Source: Competibacteraceae bacterium UBA3908
Lineage (GTDB): Bacteria > Pseudomonadota > Gammaproteobacteria > Competibacterales > Competibacteraceae
Length of the DNA stretch: 21,051 bases
Direction: 5' to 3'
NCBI GenBank assembly: GCA_002391525.1
Contig: DGFE01000259.1
Location: 1 to 21,051, forward strand
In this document: positions 1 through 7,262 of the stretch, piece by piece
Layout of the letters: the number at the start of each line of letters is the position of its first letter
Numbering within the stretch: position 1 is the stretch's first letter
The notes under the pieces: generated by a model
What the model saw: the letters and a program-made list of their open reading frames with translations, nothing else
Databases searched by the model: none
What the model was told of the DNA's origin: nothing
Position numbers and translations under genes: made by a program

Positions 1-165
1 AGCAGCGGGTCGAACGGGAGCAGACCCGGGGGCAGGTAATCATCCAGCGACAAATGCAGTAGCAGGCGCGTCAGGAGCGTCAGAGGCAGCGACGCCTACC
101 ATCCAATAATCATGCTGAAGAGCGGCGCTGGGGTTCGTGCAGCCCGCAGCGCGGTCGAACGCTGG

Positions 166-171
166 TATAGT
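166..171 (+). promoter_or_regulatory. Possible extended -10 promoter element before the antiporter gene
   Basis: TATAGT preceded by TGG gives the extended -10 form TGnTATAnT, about 65 nt upstream of the antiporter start. No convincing -35 hexamer lies at the usual distance, which extended -10 promoters can tolerate. This rests on motif match only. Confidence 0.3.
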
Positions 172-235
172 GATAGCCTGGCGACGATAGATTCGGTGCG
201 CTGTCGCCGATGTGTTGGCCGGGAATCAATAACAA

Positions 236-1411
236 ATGCACGACGCCCAAAATACCCTCGTCTTTTCGCTGTTTCTGATTTTCACCGGCGCAGCCTTGTT
301 CGCCACACTGGCCTTGTACGCGCGCCAGGCGTTGCCGGTCGCCTACATCGTTTTGGGCATCTTGATCGGCCCATTTGGCCTCGGACTGATCGACAACGCC
401 TCGGCCATCGAACAGATGGCCCAGGTCGGCATCATGTTTCTGCTGTTCCTGCTGGGGCTGGACCTCTCGCCGCAGCGATTGTTGCAGATGTTGCGCAAGG
501 CCACCCTGATCACGCTGGGCACCTCGCTGGTGTTCGCGCTGATGGGCGGCTGGATCGCGTGGTTGTTCGGCTACACCCTCAGCGAAAGCCTGCTGGTCGG
601 CGCGGCGATGACCTTTTCCAGCACCATCATCGGCCTCAAGCTGTTGCCGACCCGCACCCTGCATCATCAGCACACCGGCGAGATCATCATCAGCATCCTG
701 TTGTTGCAGGATCTGCTGGCGATTGCCGTGCTGCTGTTACTGGAAGGGTTGGGCGGGCGCGGTTCGTCGCTGCAAGGGCTGGGTTTGCTGATCGTCACCT
801 TGCCGATGCTGCTGGGGTTCGCCTTTCTGGCCTCGCGTTACGTATTGGTTCCGTTGATCCGCCGGTTCGACAAGATTCGCGAGTATATCTTTCTGACCGC
901 CATCGGCTGGTGCCTGTGCATCTCGCAGGTGGCGGCGCTGCTGGGTCTGTCCTACGCCATCGGCGCCTTCATCGGCGGCGTGGCGCTGGCCACCAGCCCG
1001 ATCTCGCTGTACATCGCCGACAGCCTCAAGCCGTTGCGCGATTTTTTTCTGGTGCTGTTTTTCTTTTCGCTGGGCGCGGGGTTCGACCTGGGAATGCTGG
1101 GCTCGGTGTTTCTCCCTACTCTGCTGTTGGGCACGCTGCTGATGATCGCCAAGCCCTGGGTGTTCCGCGGCTTTCTGCAATGGGCCGGCGAACGCCCGCG
1201 CATCGCCATGGAAGTGGGCGTGCGGCTGGGTCAGGTCAGCGAGTTCGCCCTGCTGATCGCGGTGCTGGCCCAGCAAAATCAGTTGATCAGCCGGGAGGCA
1301 TCCTATCTGGTGCAGGCGACGACCCTGCTGACCTTCGTCGCCTCCACTTATTTTCTGGTGCTCAGGTATCCGACGCCGGTCGCCATCTCCGACAGTCTGC
1401 GCCGGGATTGA
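236..1411 (+). CDS. CPA2-family cation:proton antiporter (KefB/YbaL-like membrane domain only)
   Basis: A 391-residue, almost wholly hydrophobic protein with about 11-12 predicted membrane segments, matching the Na+/H+ exchanger domain of monovalent cation:proton antiporter family 2. Family marks are the GLDLSPQRL segment at residues 74-82, the TFSSTIIGLKLL stretch at 126-137, and the QD pair at 158-159 in a membrane helix, where the family keeps an ion-handling aspartate. KefB, KefC and YbaL carry a C-terminal RCK/TrkA-N nucleotide-binding domain. Here the protein ends about 15 residues after the last helix, so that regulatory domain is absent. The inferred role is H+-coupled K+ or Na+ exchange across the inner membrane; the ion cannot be told from sequence. 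ATG 236 was chosen because the exchanger domain begins at once; its ribosome site is weak. The gene lies upstream of tkt on the same strand, but tkt appears to have its own promoter. Confidence 0.85.
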   Translation: MHDAQNTLVFSLFLIFTGAALFATLALYARQALPVAYIVLGILIGPFGLGLIDNASAIEQMAQVGIMFLLFLLGLDLSPQRLLQMLRKATLITLGTSLVFALMGGWIAWLFGYTLSESLLVGAAMTFSSTIIGLKLLPTRTLHHQHTGEIIISILLLQDLLAIAVLLLLEGLGGRGSSLQGLGLLIVTLPMLLGFAFLASRYVLVPLIRRFDKIREYIFLTAIGWCLCISQVAALLGLSYAIGAFIGGVALATSPISLYIADSLKPLRDFFLVLFFFSLGAGFDLGMLGSVFLPTLLLGTLLMIAKPWVFRGFLQWAGERPRIAMEVGVRLGQVSEFALLIAVLAQQNQLISREASYLVQATTLLTFVASTYFLVLRYPTPVAISDSLRRD

Positions 1412-1447
1412 ACGGTCCGCGGCAACAGGCGCGACGGCGGAAATACA

Positions 1448-1476
1448 TTGGCGTTTACTGCGATTTTTCCTATAAT
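1448..1476 (+). promoter_or_regulatory. Sigma70-type promoter for the tkt-gap-pgk genes
   Basis: A perfect TATAAT at 1471-1476 is preceded by TTGGCG (4 of 6 matches to TTGACA) at 1448-1453 with a 17-bp spacer, the optimal distance. It lies in the non-coding gap just after the antiporter stop, so a transcript would carry a leader of about 195 nt before the tkt start. This is the best promoter match in the window. Confidence 0.65.
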
Positions 1477-1502
1477 CGCGACCATTTTTCGGCCGAACCG
1501 AT

Positions 1503-1553
1503 CCCCAAAGGGGGCTTTGGCGCGACCGGACATCCCCTCGTGGTCTCTCCGGT
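1503..1553 (+). promoter_or_regulatory. Structured 5' leader upstream of tkt (two inverted repeats)
   Basis: Downstream of the tkt promoter the leader has CCAAAG-GGGG-CTTTGG (1505-1520), a perfect 6-bp stem with a 4-nt loop, and ACCGGA (1525-1530) paired with TCCGGT (1548-1553). No known riboswitch class is recognised and no T-run follows either stem. They may be mRNA structure or part of an operator. Confidence 0.3.
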
Positions 1554-1677
1554 GAACGTCCCAGCAAGAGCGACGCGCGCGGCCGGGTTGTGGCGTGTCC
1601 ATTGATTGGTCTCCGCTTTCCACCCGGTTCCTTCTCTGTTTTTTCAAGCTGCTGAGCACTGTTTTAGGAGAGAGTTG

Positions 1678-3783
1678 ATGCCCTCGCGTAGCGAACTGGC
1701 CGCCCTTCAGATGGCGGACGCGATCACCGCGCCGCTGGCCGCCTCCGGCCCTCCCGTCCGGGACATTCCAACCCCGTCGCGTCGGGAACTCGCCAATGCC
1801 ATCCGCGCCTTGAGCATGGACGCCGTGCAACGGGCGGAGTCCGGTCACCCCGGCGCGCCGATGGGAATGGCGGATTTCGGCGAGGTGTTGTGGAACGACT
1901 TCCTGCGTCACAACCCCGCCAATCCCAGATGGTTCAACCGCGACCGCCTGATCCTGTCCAACGGGCATGGTTCGATGTTGCAGTACTCGCTGCTGCACCT
2001 GAGCGGCTACGATCTGACGATTCAGGATCTGCGCGACTTCCGGCGGTTGGGTTCCCGGACGCCGGGGCACCCCGAATACGGGCGCACGCCGGGGGTGGAA
2101 ACCACTACCGGGCCGCTGGGCCAGGGTTTGGCGAACGGCGTCGGCATGGCGCTGGCCGAGCGGGCGCTGGCGACCCGCTTCAACCGCCCTGGCTTTCCCA
2201 TCGTCGATCATTACACCTACGTCATCCTGGGCGACGGCTGCCTGATGGAAGGTATCTCCTACGAGGCGTGTTCGCTGGCCGGCATTTGGGGCCTGGGCAA
2301 ACTGATCTGCCTGTACGACGACAACGGCATTTCCATCGACGGGCCGGTGCGAGGCTGGTTCAGCGAGGACATGGTCCAGCGCTTCGAGTCCTGCGGCTGG
2401 CACGTGATTCCGAACGTGGACGGCCATGACGCCGAGGCGGTCTACAAGGCCATCGCCCAGGCGCGGGCCTACTCCGAAAGCCCGACCCTGATCTGCTGCA
2501 AGACCACCATCGCCTGGGGTTCGCCCGGCAAGGGCGGCAGCGAGAAATCGCACGGCGCGCCCCTCGGCGCCGCCGAGGTGGCCGCGACCCGCGCCAATAT
2601 CGGCTGGCGCCATGAACCTTTCGTGATTCCGCCCGAGTATTACCGCGCCTTCGACGCCCGGGCCAAGGGTGCGGCATGGGAAGCCGAGTGGAACGAACTG
2701 TTCGCCCGCTATCGCGCGGAATACCCGGGGCCGGCGGCGGAATTCGAGCGGCGGCTGGCCTGCGGGTTTCCCCCCGATTGGGAGGAACTGGCCTGGAATT
2801 TCATTCACGCCACTCAGGAGCGGCGCGAGGATCTCGCCACCCGGGCCGCGTCTCAGCGCGCGCTCGAGGCTTACGGTCCCCACTTTCCCAGCCTGGTCGG
2901 CGGCTCGGCGGATCTCACCGAATCCACCGGCATCCCCTGGGTTGGCTGCCGACCGGTCGATTTCGAACATCCCGATGGCAACCTGATCTTTTACGGCGCG
3001 CGGGAATTCGCGATGAACGCCATCATGAACGGGCTGGCACTGCATGGCGGCTACGTGCCCTTTGGCGGCACCTTCCTGATGTTCGCCGACTACGGCCGCA
3101 GCGCCATCCGCATGTCGGCCCTGATGAAAATCCGTTGCATGTTCGTGCTCACCCACGATTCCATCGGCGTCGGCGGGGACGGTCCGACCCACCAGCCGGT
3201 CGAGCACGTCGCCAGTCTGCGGATCATTCCCGATCTGTCGGTGTGGCGGACCTGCGACACGACGGAAACCGCCGTGGCCTGGAAGGCGGCCCTGGAGCGG
3301 GTCAACGGGCCGACCGCGCTGGTTTTCACCCGTCAGAAGCTGCCGCACCAGGACCGCACGCCCGAGCAGGTGCGGGCCATCGCCCGGGGCGGCTACGTGC
3401 TGCTCGATTGCGGGGACGGCCCGGAAGCGATCATCATCGCCACCGGTTCCGAGGTGCAACTGGCGGTGGAGGCGGCCCGGCAACTGAACGCCCGGGGACG
3501 GAGAATCCGCGTGGTTTCGATGCCCTCGGTGGACGTGTTCGAGGCCCAGGATGCCACCTGGCGCGAATCGGTATTGCCGGCGGCGGTGACCCGGCGGGTG
3601 GTGGTGGAGGCCGGGGTGACCGCGCCCTGGTACAAGTACGCCGGCCCGTGGGGTACGGTGATCGGTATCGACTGCTTCGGCGAATCCGGTCCGCCGGAGG
3701 TGATTTTCCAGCATTTCGGTTTCACCGCGGAACGGGTGATCGCCGCCGTGGAGGCGCTGCTCCAGCCCGGTGCTGCTTTTTAA
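1678..3783 (+). CDS. tkt: Transketolase
   Basis: A 701-residue thiamine-diphosphate enzyme that moves two-carbon ketol units between sugar phosphates, in the non-oxidative pentose phosphate pathway and, where present, the Calvin cycle. Visible motifs are SGHPGAPMGMA at 55-65, NGHGSMLQY at 95-103, and the ThDP/Mg2+ signature from GDG (185-187) to the Asn in DDNG (216). In the pyrimidine domain, REFAMNAIMNG carries Glu443, matching the catalytic Glu411 of E. coli TktA, and HDSIGVGGDGPTHQP forms another active-site loop. ATG 1678 has a good AGGAG Shine-Dalgarno 6 nt upstream, so it is preferred over an in-frame TTG at 1606. The protein is about 30 residues longer at its N terminus than E. coli TktA; the ATG at codon 12 is a possible alternative start. 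It is followed by gap after 84 nt and then pgk, forming a sugar-phosphate operon. Confidence 0.96.
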   Translation: MPSRSELAALQMADAITAPLAASGPPVRDIPTPSRRELANAIRALSMDAVQRAESGHPGAPMGMADFGEVLWNDFLRHNPANPRWFNRDRLILSNGHGSMLQYSLLHLSGYDLTIQDLRDFRRLGSRTPGHPEYGRTPGVETTTGPLGQGLANGVGMALAERALATRFNRPGFPIVDHYTYVILGDGCLMEGISYEACSLAGIWGLGKLICLYDDNGISIDGPVRGWFSEDMVQRFESCGWHVIPNVDGHDAEAVYKAIAQARAYSESPTLICCKTTIAWGSPGKGGSEKSHGAPLGAAEVAATRANIGWRHEPFVIPPEYYRAFDARAKGAAWEAEWNELFARYRAEYPGPAAEFERRLACGFPPDWEELAWNFIHATQERREDLATRAASQRALEAYGPHFPSLVGGSADLTESTGIPWVGCRPVDFEHPDGNLIFYGAREFAMNAIMNGLALHGGYVPFGGTFLMFADYGRSAIRMSALMKIRCMFVLTHDSIGVGGDGPTHQPVEHVASLRIIPDLSVWRTCDTTETAVAWKAALERVNGPTALVFTRQKLPHQDRTPEQVRAIARGGYVLLDCGDGPEAIIIATGSEVQLAVEAARQLNARGRRIRVVSMPSVDVFEAQDATWRESVLPAAVTRRVVVEAGVTAPWYKYAGPWGTVIGIDCFGESGPPEVIFQHFGFTAERVIAAVEALLQPGAAF

Positions 3784-3867
3784 AGAATAAGGTTTAAACT
3801 TGATCATGTTGGGTGGGTGACTCCGCTCGCCCGTCTTTTGATGAGAACCACACTGTTGGAGGAAAGC

Positions 3868-4866
3868 ATGGCTATCAAAGTTGGCATCAATGGGTTTGGC
3901 CGCATCGGCCGCATGGTATTCCGCGCCGCGGTGAAGCACTTTCCCGACATCGAGATCGTCGGCATCAACGACCTGCTCGAACCCGACTATCTCGCCTACA
4001 TGCTGATGTACGATTCCGTACATGGCCGTTTCAAGGGCGATGTCGCGGTCGATGGCAATACCCTCATCGTCAACGGCAAGAAGATTCGTCTGACCGCCGT
4101 CAAGGATCCGGCCGATCTGAAGTGGAACGAAGTGGGCGCTACCGTCGTCGTCGAGTCTACCGGCCTGTTCCTGACCGAGGAAACCTGCCAGAAGCACATC
4201 AATGCCGGCGCCAAGAAGGTCATCCAGAGCGCACCCAGCAAGGACGACACGCCGATGTTCGTCTACGGCGTCAATCACGACAAGTACGCCGGCCAAACCA
4301 TCATCTCCAACGCGTCCTGCACCACCAACTGCCTGGCGCCGGTCGCCAAGGTCTTGAACGACACCTGGGGCATCAAGCGCGGGTTGATGACCACCGTGCA
4401 CGCCGCCACCGCCACGCAGAAGACCGTCGACGGCCCCTCCAACAAGGATTGGCGCGGCGGGCGCGGTATTCTGGAGAACATCATCCCCTCGTCGACCGGT
4501 GCTGCCAAGGCGGTGGGCAAAGTCATTCCCGAGCTCAACAAGAAGCTCACCGGCATGGCCTTCCGCGTCCCCACGTCCGATGTCTCCGTGGTCGACCTCA
4601 CGGTGGAACTGAACAAGCCCGCGACCTACAAGGATATCTGTGCCGCGATGAAGGCCGCTTCGGAAGGCGCGATGAAGGGCATCTTGGGCTACACGGAGGA
4701 TTCCGTGGTCGCCACCGATTTCCGGGGCGAAAGCTGCACGTCCGTGTTCGATGCGAAAGCCGGCATCGCGCTGGACGACACCTTCGTCAAGGTCGTCGCC
4801 TGGTACGACAACGAATGGGGCTACTCCTGCAAGGTTGTGGAGATGGTCCGCGTCATCGCCGGGTAA
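3868..4866 (+). CDS. gap: Glyceraldehyde-3-phosphate dehydrogenase, type I
   Basis: A 332-residue cytosolic enzyme interconverting glyceraldehyde 3-phosphate and 1,3-bisphosphoglycerate with NAD(P). The Rossmann motif GINGFGRIGR is at residues 6-15, the catalytic cysteine is Cys151 in ASCTTNC, and the general base is His178 in TTVHAATATQKT. The stretch from KTVDGPSNKDWRGGRG through SSTGAAKAVGKV closely follows E. coli GapA. ND at positions 34-35 after the second beta strand of the nucleotide fold is the pattern of NAD-preferring enzymes, so NAD is the likely cofactor. An in-frame ATG at 3817 would add 17 residues, but ATG 3868 has GGAGGAAA just ahead and gives the usual family length. The gene lies between tkt and pgk on the same strand and probably serves both glycolysis and gluconeogenesis. 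Confidence 0.96.
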   Translation: MAIKVGINGFGRIGRMVFRAAVKHFPDIEIVGINDLLEPDYLAYMLMYDSVHGRFKGDVAVDGNTLIVNGKKIRLTAVKDPADLKWNEVGATVVVESTGLFLTEETCQKHINAGAKKVIQSAPSKDDTPMFVYGVNHDKYAGQTIISNASCTTNCLAPVAKVLNDTWGIKRGLMTTVHAATATQKTVDGPSNKDWRGGRGILENIIPSSTGAAKAVGKVIPELNKKLTGMAFRVPTSDVSVVDLTVELNKPATYKDICAAMKAASEGAMKGILGYTEDSVVATDFRGESCTSVFDAKAGIALDDTFVKVVAWYDNEWGYSCKVVEMVRVIAG

Positions 4867-4870
4867 GCGT

Positions 4871-4885
4871 CGCCACGCCGTGGCG
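4871..4885 (+). other. Small intercistronic hairpin between gap and pgk
   Basis: CGCCAC-GCC-GTGGCG is a perfect 6-bp stem with a 3-nt loop starting 5 nt after the gap stop codon. No T-run follows, so it is not a standard terminator. It could protect or process the gap part of the mRNA; that is inference. Confidence 0.4.
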
Positions 4886-4969
4886 GTTCGCGACTGAGTT
4901 CAACCCCGCCCCCGCCGCCCTGGCCCCGCGCCAAGCCGGACGGGGGTTTTGCTTGGAGGGAAAAAGATT

Positions 4970-6133
4970 ATGAATTTCAAGCGTCTGACCGATCTCGACG
5001 TGGCCGGTAAGCGTGTCTTCATCCGCGCCGACCTGAATGTGCCACAAAACGACGCCGGCGACATCACCGACGACACGCGCATTCGCGCCTCGTTGCCGGC
5101 GATTCAATACGCGCTGGACAAGGGCGCGGCGGTGATGGTCACCTCTCACCTGGGCCGCCCGAAGGAAGGCGAATTCAAGCCCGAGGACTCGCTGGCCCCG
5201 ATTGCCAAACGTATGTCCGAACTGTTGGGCAAGCCGGTGCGGCTGGTGCAGAACTGGGTGGATGGCGGTTTCGAGGTCAAACCCGGCGAGGTCGTCCTGC
5301 TCGAAAACTGCCGCGTCAACAAGGGTGAGAAGAAGTCCAGCGACGAGCTTTCGCAGAAGATGGCCAAGCTGTGCGACGTGTGGGTGCATGACGCCTTCGG
5401 CACCGCGCACCGCGCCGAAGCCACCACCTACGGGATGGGCAAGTACGCTCCGGTGGCCTGCGCCGGCCCGCTGGTCGCCAAGGAACTGGAGGCGCTGGGC
5501 AAGGCGCTTAACGCACCGAACCGCCCGCTGGCGGCCATCGTCGCCGGTTCCAAGGTCTCGACCAAACTGACCATCCTCGACAGTCTGGCCGACAAAGTGG
5601 ATCAGCTCGTCGTCGGCGGCGGCATCGCCAACACCTTCCTGCTGGCCACGGGCAAGAAGATCGGCAAGTCGCTGGCCGAACCCGATCTGGTCGAGGAGGC
5701 GAAAAAGGTGATGGCCAAGACCAAGGTGCCGTTGCCCACCGACGTGGTTTGCGCCAAGGAATTCGCCGCCACCGCCGCCGCCACGGTCAAGAAGATCGAC
5801 GAGGTGGCCGACGACGACATGATCCTGGACATCGGCCCCGAGTCCGCCAAGGCGCTGGCCGACCTGCTCGGCCAGGCTGGCACGGTGGTGTGGAACGGTC
5901 CGGTCGGCGTGTTCGAGTTCGATCAGTTCGCCGGTGGCACCAAGGTGCTGGCCAACGCCATCGCCGGTTCCAAGGCGTTCTCGATTGCCGGCGGCGGCGA
6001 CACCATCGCGGCGATCAACAAGTTCGGCACCAAGGTGAGCTATATTTCCACCGCCGGGGGCGCGTTCCTGGAATTCCTGGAAGGTAAGAAACTGCCCGCG
6101 GTTGAAATTCTGGAATCACGGGCGAACGGTTAG
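4970..6133 (+). CDS. pgk: Phosphoglycerate kinase
   Basis: A 387-residue kinase, the same length as the E. coli enzyme, which transfers phosphate between 1,3-bisphosphoglycerate and ADP. The N-terminal substrate motif RADLNVP is near residues 20-26, followed by TSHLGRPKEGEF. The C-terminal nucleotide domain shows VVWNGPVGVFEFDQFAGGT and the conserved GGGDTIAAINKFG loop near residues 345-357. ATG 4970 is chosen because GGAGGG sits 9 nt upstream and the product then begins MNFKRLTDLDV as expected; an in-frame ATG at 4949 would place that ribosome site inside the gene. It is the last gene of tkt-gap-pgk and is closed by a strong terminator. Pyruvate kinase and aldolase, which often follow in proteobacteria, are absent here. 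Confidence 0.96.
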   Translation: MNFKRLTDLDVAGKRVFIRADLNVPQNDAGDITDDTRIRASLPAIQYALDKGAAVMVTSHLGRPKEGEFKPEDSLAPIAKRMSELLGKPVRLVQNWVDGGFEVKPGEVVLLENCRVNKGEKKSSDELSQKMAKLCDVWVHDAFGTAHRAEATTYGMGKYAPVACAGPLVAKELEALGKALNAPNRPLAAIVAGSKVSTKLTILDSLADKVDQLVVGGGIANTFLLATGKKIGKSLAEPDLVEEAKKVMAKTKVPLPTDVVCAKEFAATAAATVKKIDEVADDDMILDIGPESAKALADLLGQAGTVVWNGPVGVFEFDQFAGGTKVLANAIAGSKAFSIAGGGDTIAAINKFGTKVSYISTAGGAFLEFLEGKKLPAVEILESRANG

Positions 6134-6160
6134 GGCCGAAGCCTTGCGCTGAGGAAAACG

Positions 6161-6190
6161 AAACGGGCGGCTAAAAAGCCGCCCGTTTTT
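6161..6190 (+). terminator. Rho-independent terminator after pgk
   Basis: ACGGGCGGCT (6163-6172) and AGCCGCCCGT (6177-6186) form a perfect 10-bp GC-rich stem with an AAAA loop, followed by a T-run (6186-6190). It starts about 30 nt after the pgk stop and closes the tkt-gap-pgk unit. Confidence 0.93.
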
Positions 6191-6197
6191 GTTGAAG

Positions 6198-6226
6198 GGC
6201 TCCCTCTCCCGCCGGGAGAGGGAGCC
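6198..6226. repeat. CCCTCTCCC-type palindromic element, copy 1
   Basis: GGCTCCCTCTCCC (6198-6210) and GGGAGAGGGAGCC (6214-6226) form a perfect 13-bp stem with a GCC loop, just past the pgk terminator. A related palindrome with the same CCCTCTCC/GGAGAGGG core lies at 16421-16444. Intergenic placement, symmetry and recurrence fit a dispersed REP-like element. A second role as a backup terminator is possible, but no T-run follows. Confidence 0.7.
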
Positions 6227-6419
6227 GGATGGCCCGTTCCTGTTCGCATGAAGGCATTTCATTCAACAAGTTGTTTTATAAATGACTCTCAAGGAGCCAA
6301 CAGGCAAACGGCCAAGGAGCCGGCGCGTTTTATCGAGTGCGTATTGGATGCGGTTATCCGCGTGAGGAGGTTCCCAGGTCGTTGAACGGTTGAACGTATG
6401 GGCCGGATGTGACGCTGGA

Positions 6420-6758
6420 TCAGTAACGCCGACCACCGCCGTAGCCACCGCCGCCGCCGTAGCCACCACCACGTTTGCCGCCGCCGTAGCCACCACCGCC
6501 ACCGGGACCTTGTTGGGGACGAGCCTCGTTGACCGTCAAACCCCGCCCCTCCACCTCCTTGCCGTTGAGGGCAGCGATGGCTGCCTGGGCTTCCTGGTCA
6601 CTGCTCATCTCCACAAAGCCGAACCCCTTGGATCGTCCAGTGTCGCGATCCGTGATAACCTGAGCGGATCGCACCGTGCCATGGGCCGTGAACAAACGTT
6701 CCAAGTCACTGTTGCTGATGTTGTAGCTCAGGTTGCCAACATATAATTTCTTACCCAA
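6420..6758 (-). CDS. Glycine-rich RRM RNA-binding protein
   Basis: A 112-residue protein with one RNA-recognition motif: RNP2 LYVGNL at 5-10 and RNP1 KGFGFVEM at 44-51. A tail from about residue 84 is almost pure Gly with Tyr, Arg and Lys (repeats of GGGGGYGGG type). This is the architecture of bacterial Rbp-type proteins, which bind single-stranded RNA and are often linked to cold or stress; a role as RNA chaperone is inferred. The start appears to be TTG (complement of 6756-6758). A GAGGAG Shine-Dalgarno lies 8 nt upstream, the domain starts at once, and no in-frame ATG or GTG occurs before a stop codon upstream. The tail codons GGC/GGT make this a low-complexity stretch. The gene stands alone on the minus strand and ends about 260 nt from pgk. 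Confidence 0.9.
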   Translation of the reverse strand: MGKKLYVGNLSYNISNSDLERLFTAHGTVRSAQVITDRDTGRSKGFGFVEMSSDQEAQAAIAALNGKEVEGRGLTVNEARPQQGPGGGGGYGGGKRGGGYGGGGGYGGGRRY

Positions 6759-7262
6759 TGCAAGGACTCCTCGGTAGGATTTTAGCGAAATTCCACACTA
6801 GATACATCGAGTGAAAATCCGAAAGACTAGTTTCACATGAGCCTCATGCCGAGTCAACGAAATGCGCGTAGGCCGTGCCAGACCTTGGTTCTGGTCGTTT
6901 CATGCCATGATATAAGTTAAGTGGCCGATTTTTTGAACCCCTCGCCGGTAACCGCTTTGAACCTCTTTCCCTGGATAGGCGTTATTACAAATTACCGCGT
7001 TGCCGATAAGGCGACGCCGGTTCTGAAGTATCGACTTTTTTCAGATAAGACAGATCATTAACATCGATTGATATATCATGCAGCGTATTGATCGGTTCGG
7101 CATCCGACCCTGTAATGCGCGACGCGATGCGGCGCTATTTTCGATATAAATTCATTAGCGTCAAAGTTGGTTTTCAGCTATCTCCTGATCGGTTTTGTCC
7201 ATTGACGATCCCGGACAGTCACCGATCCCCCCGACCGGGGCGATACCAGCCGCGCCGCCGAC
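6759..7262. other. Intergenic region of about 500 nt, relatively AT-rich, no gene seen
   Basis: This stretch lies between the RRM gene start and the stop of the minus-strand membrane protein. It holds the RRM leader, a possible minus-strand promoter (TTCAAA and TATATC about 17 bp apart, within 6915-6937) and GACC/GGTC inverted arms near 6880-6895. Around 7230-7245 there is a CCCCG/CGGGG palindrome without a T-run. Base composition is clearly lower in GC than in flanking genes. No reading frame here has a ribosome site and a protein-like sequence, and no tRNA or known RNA is recognised. Confidence 0.5.
6915..6937 (-). promoter_or_regulatory. Possible promoter for the RRM protein gene
   Basis: Read on the minus strand, TTCAAA is followed after about 17 bp by TATATC, each with 4 of 6 matches to consensus. 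It would give a leader of roughly 150 nt before the TTG start. Long leaders are common for cold-inducible RRM genes, but the match is modest. Confidence 0.25.

Noticed and set aside
1..53. Possible start of a leftward gene at the left edge (TTG at 53, reading into LSLDDYLPPGLLPFDPL)
   Set aside because: The frame looks somewhat protein-like, but it has only a TTG start with no ribosome site and an in-frame TAG a little upstream, and it runs off the window. Too short to support.
112..1605. Long plus-strand open frame overlapping the antiporter gene
   Set aside because: Arg/His/Gly-rich translation typical of an out-of-frame reading of GC-rich coding DNA; the antiporter frame has clear family motifs.
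1348..4401. 1017-codon open frame on the minus strand opposite tkt and gap
   Set aside because: It lies fully antisense to transketolase and GAPDH, and its composition is that of a GC-rich shadow frame with no domain pattern.
6263..6502. Low-complexity Ala/Val/Thr frame opposite the RRM tail and similar plus-strand frame
   Set aside because: Arises from the glycine-codon repeats of the RRM protein tail read in other frames.
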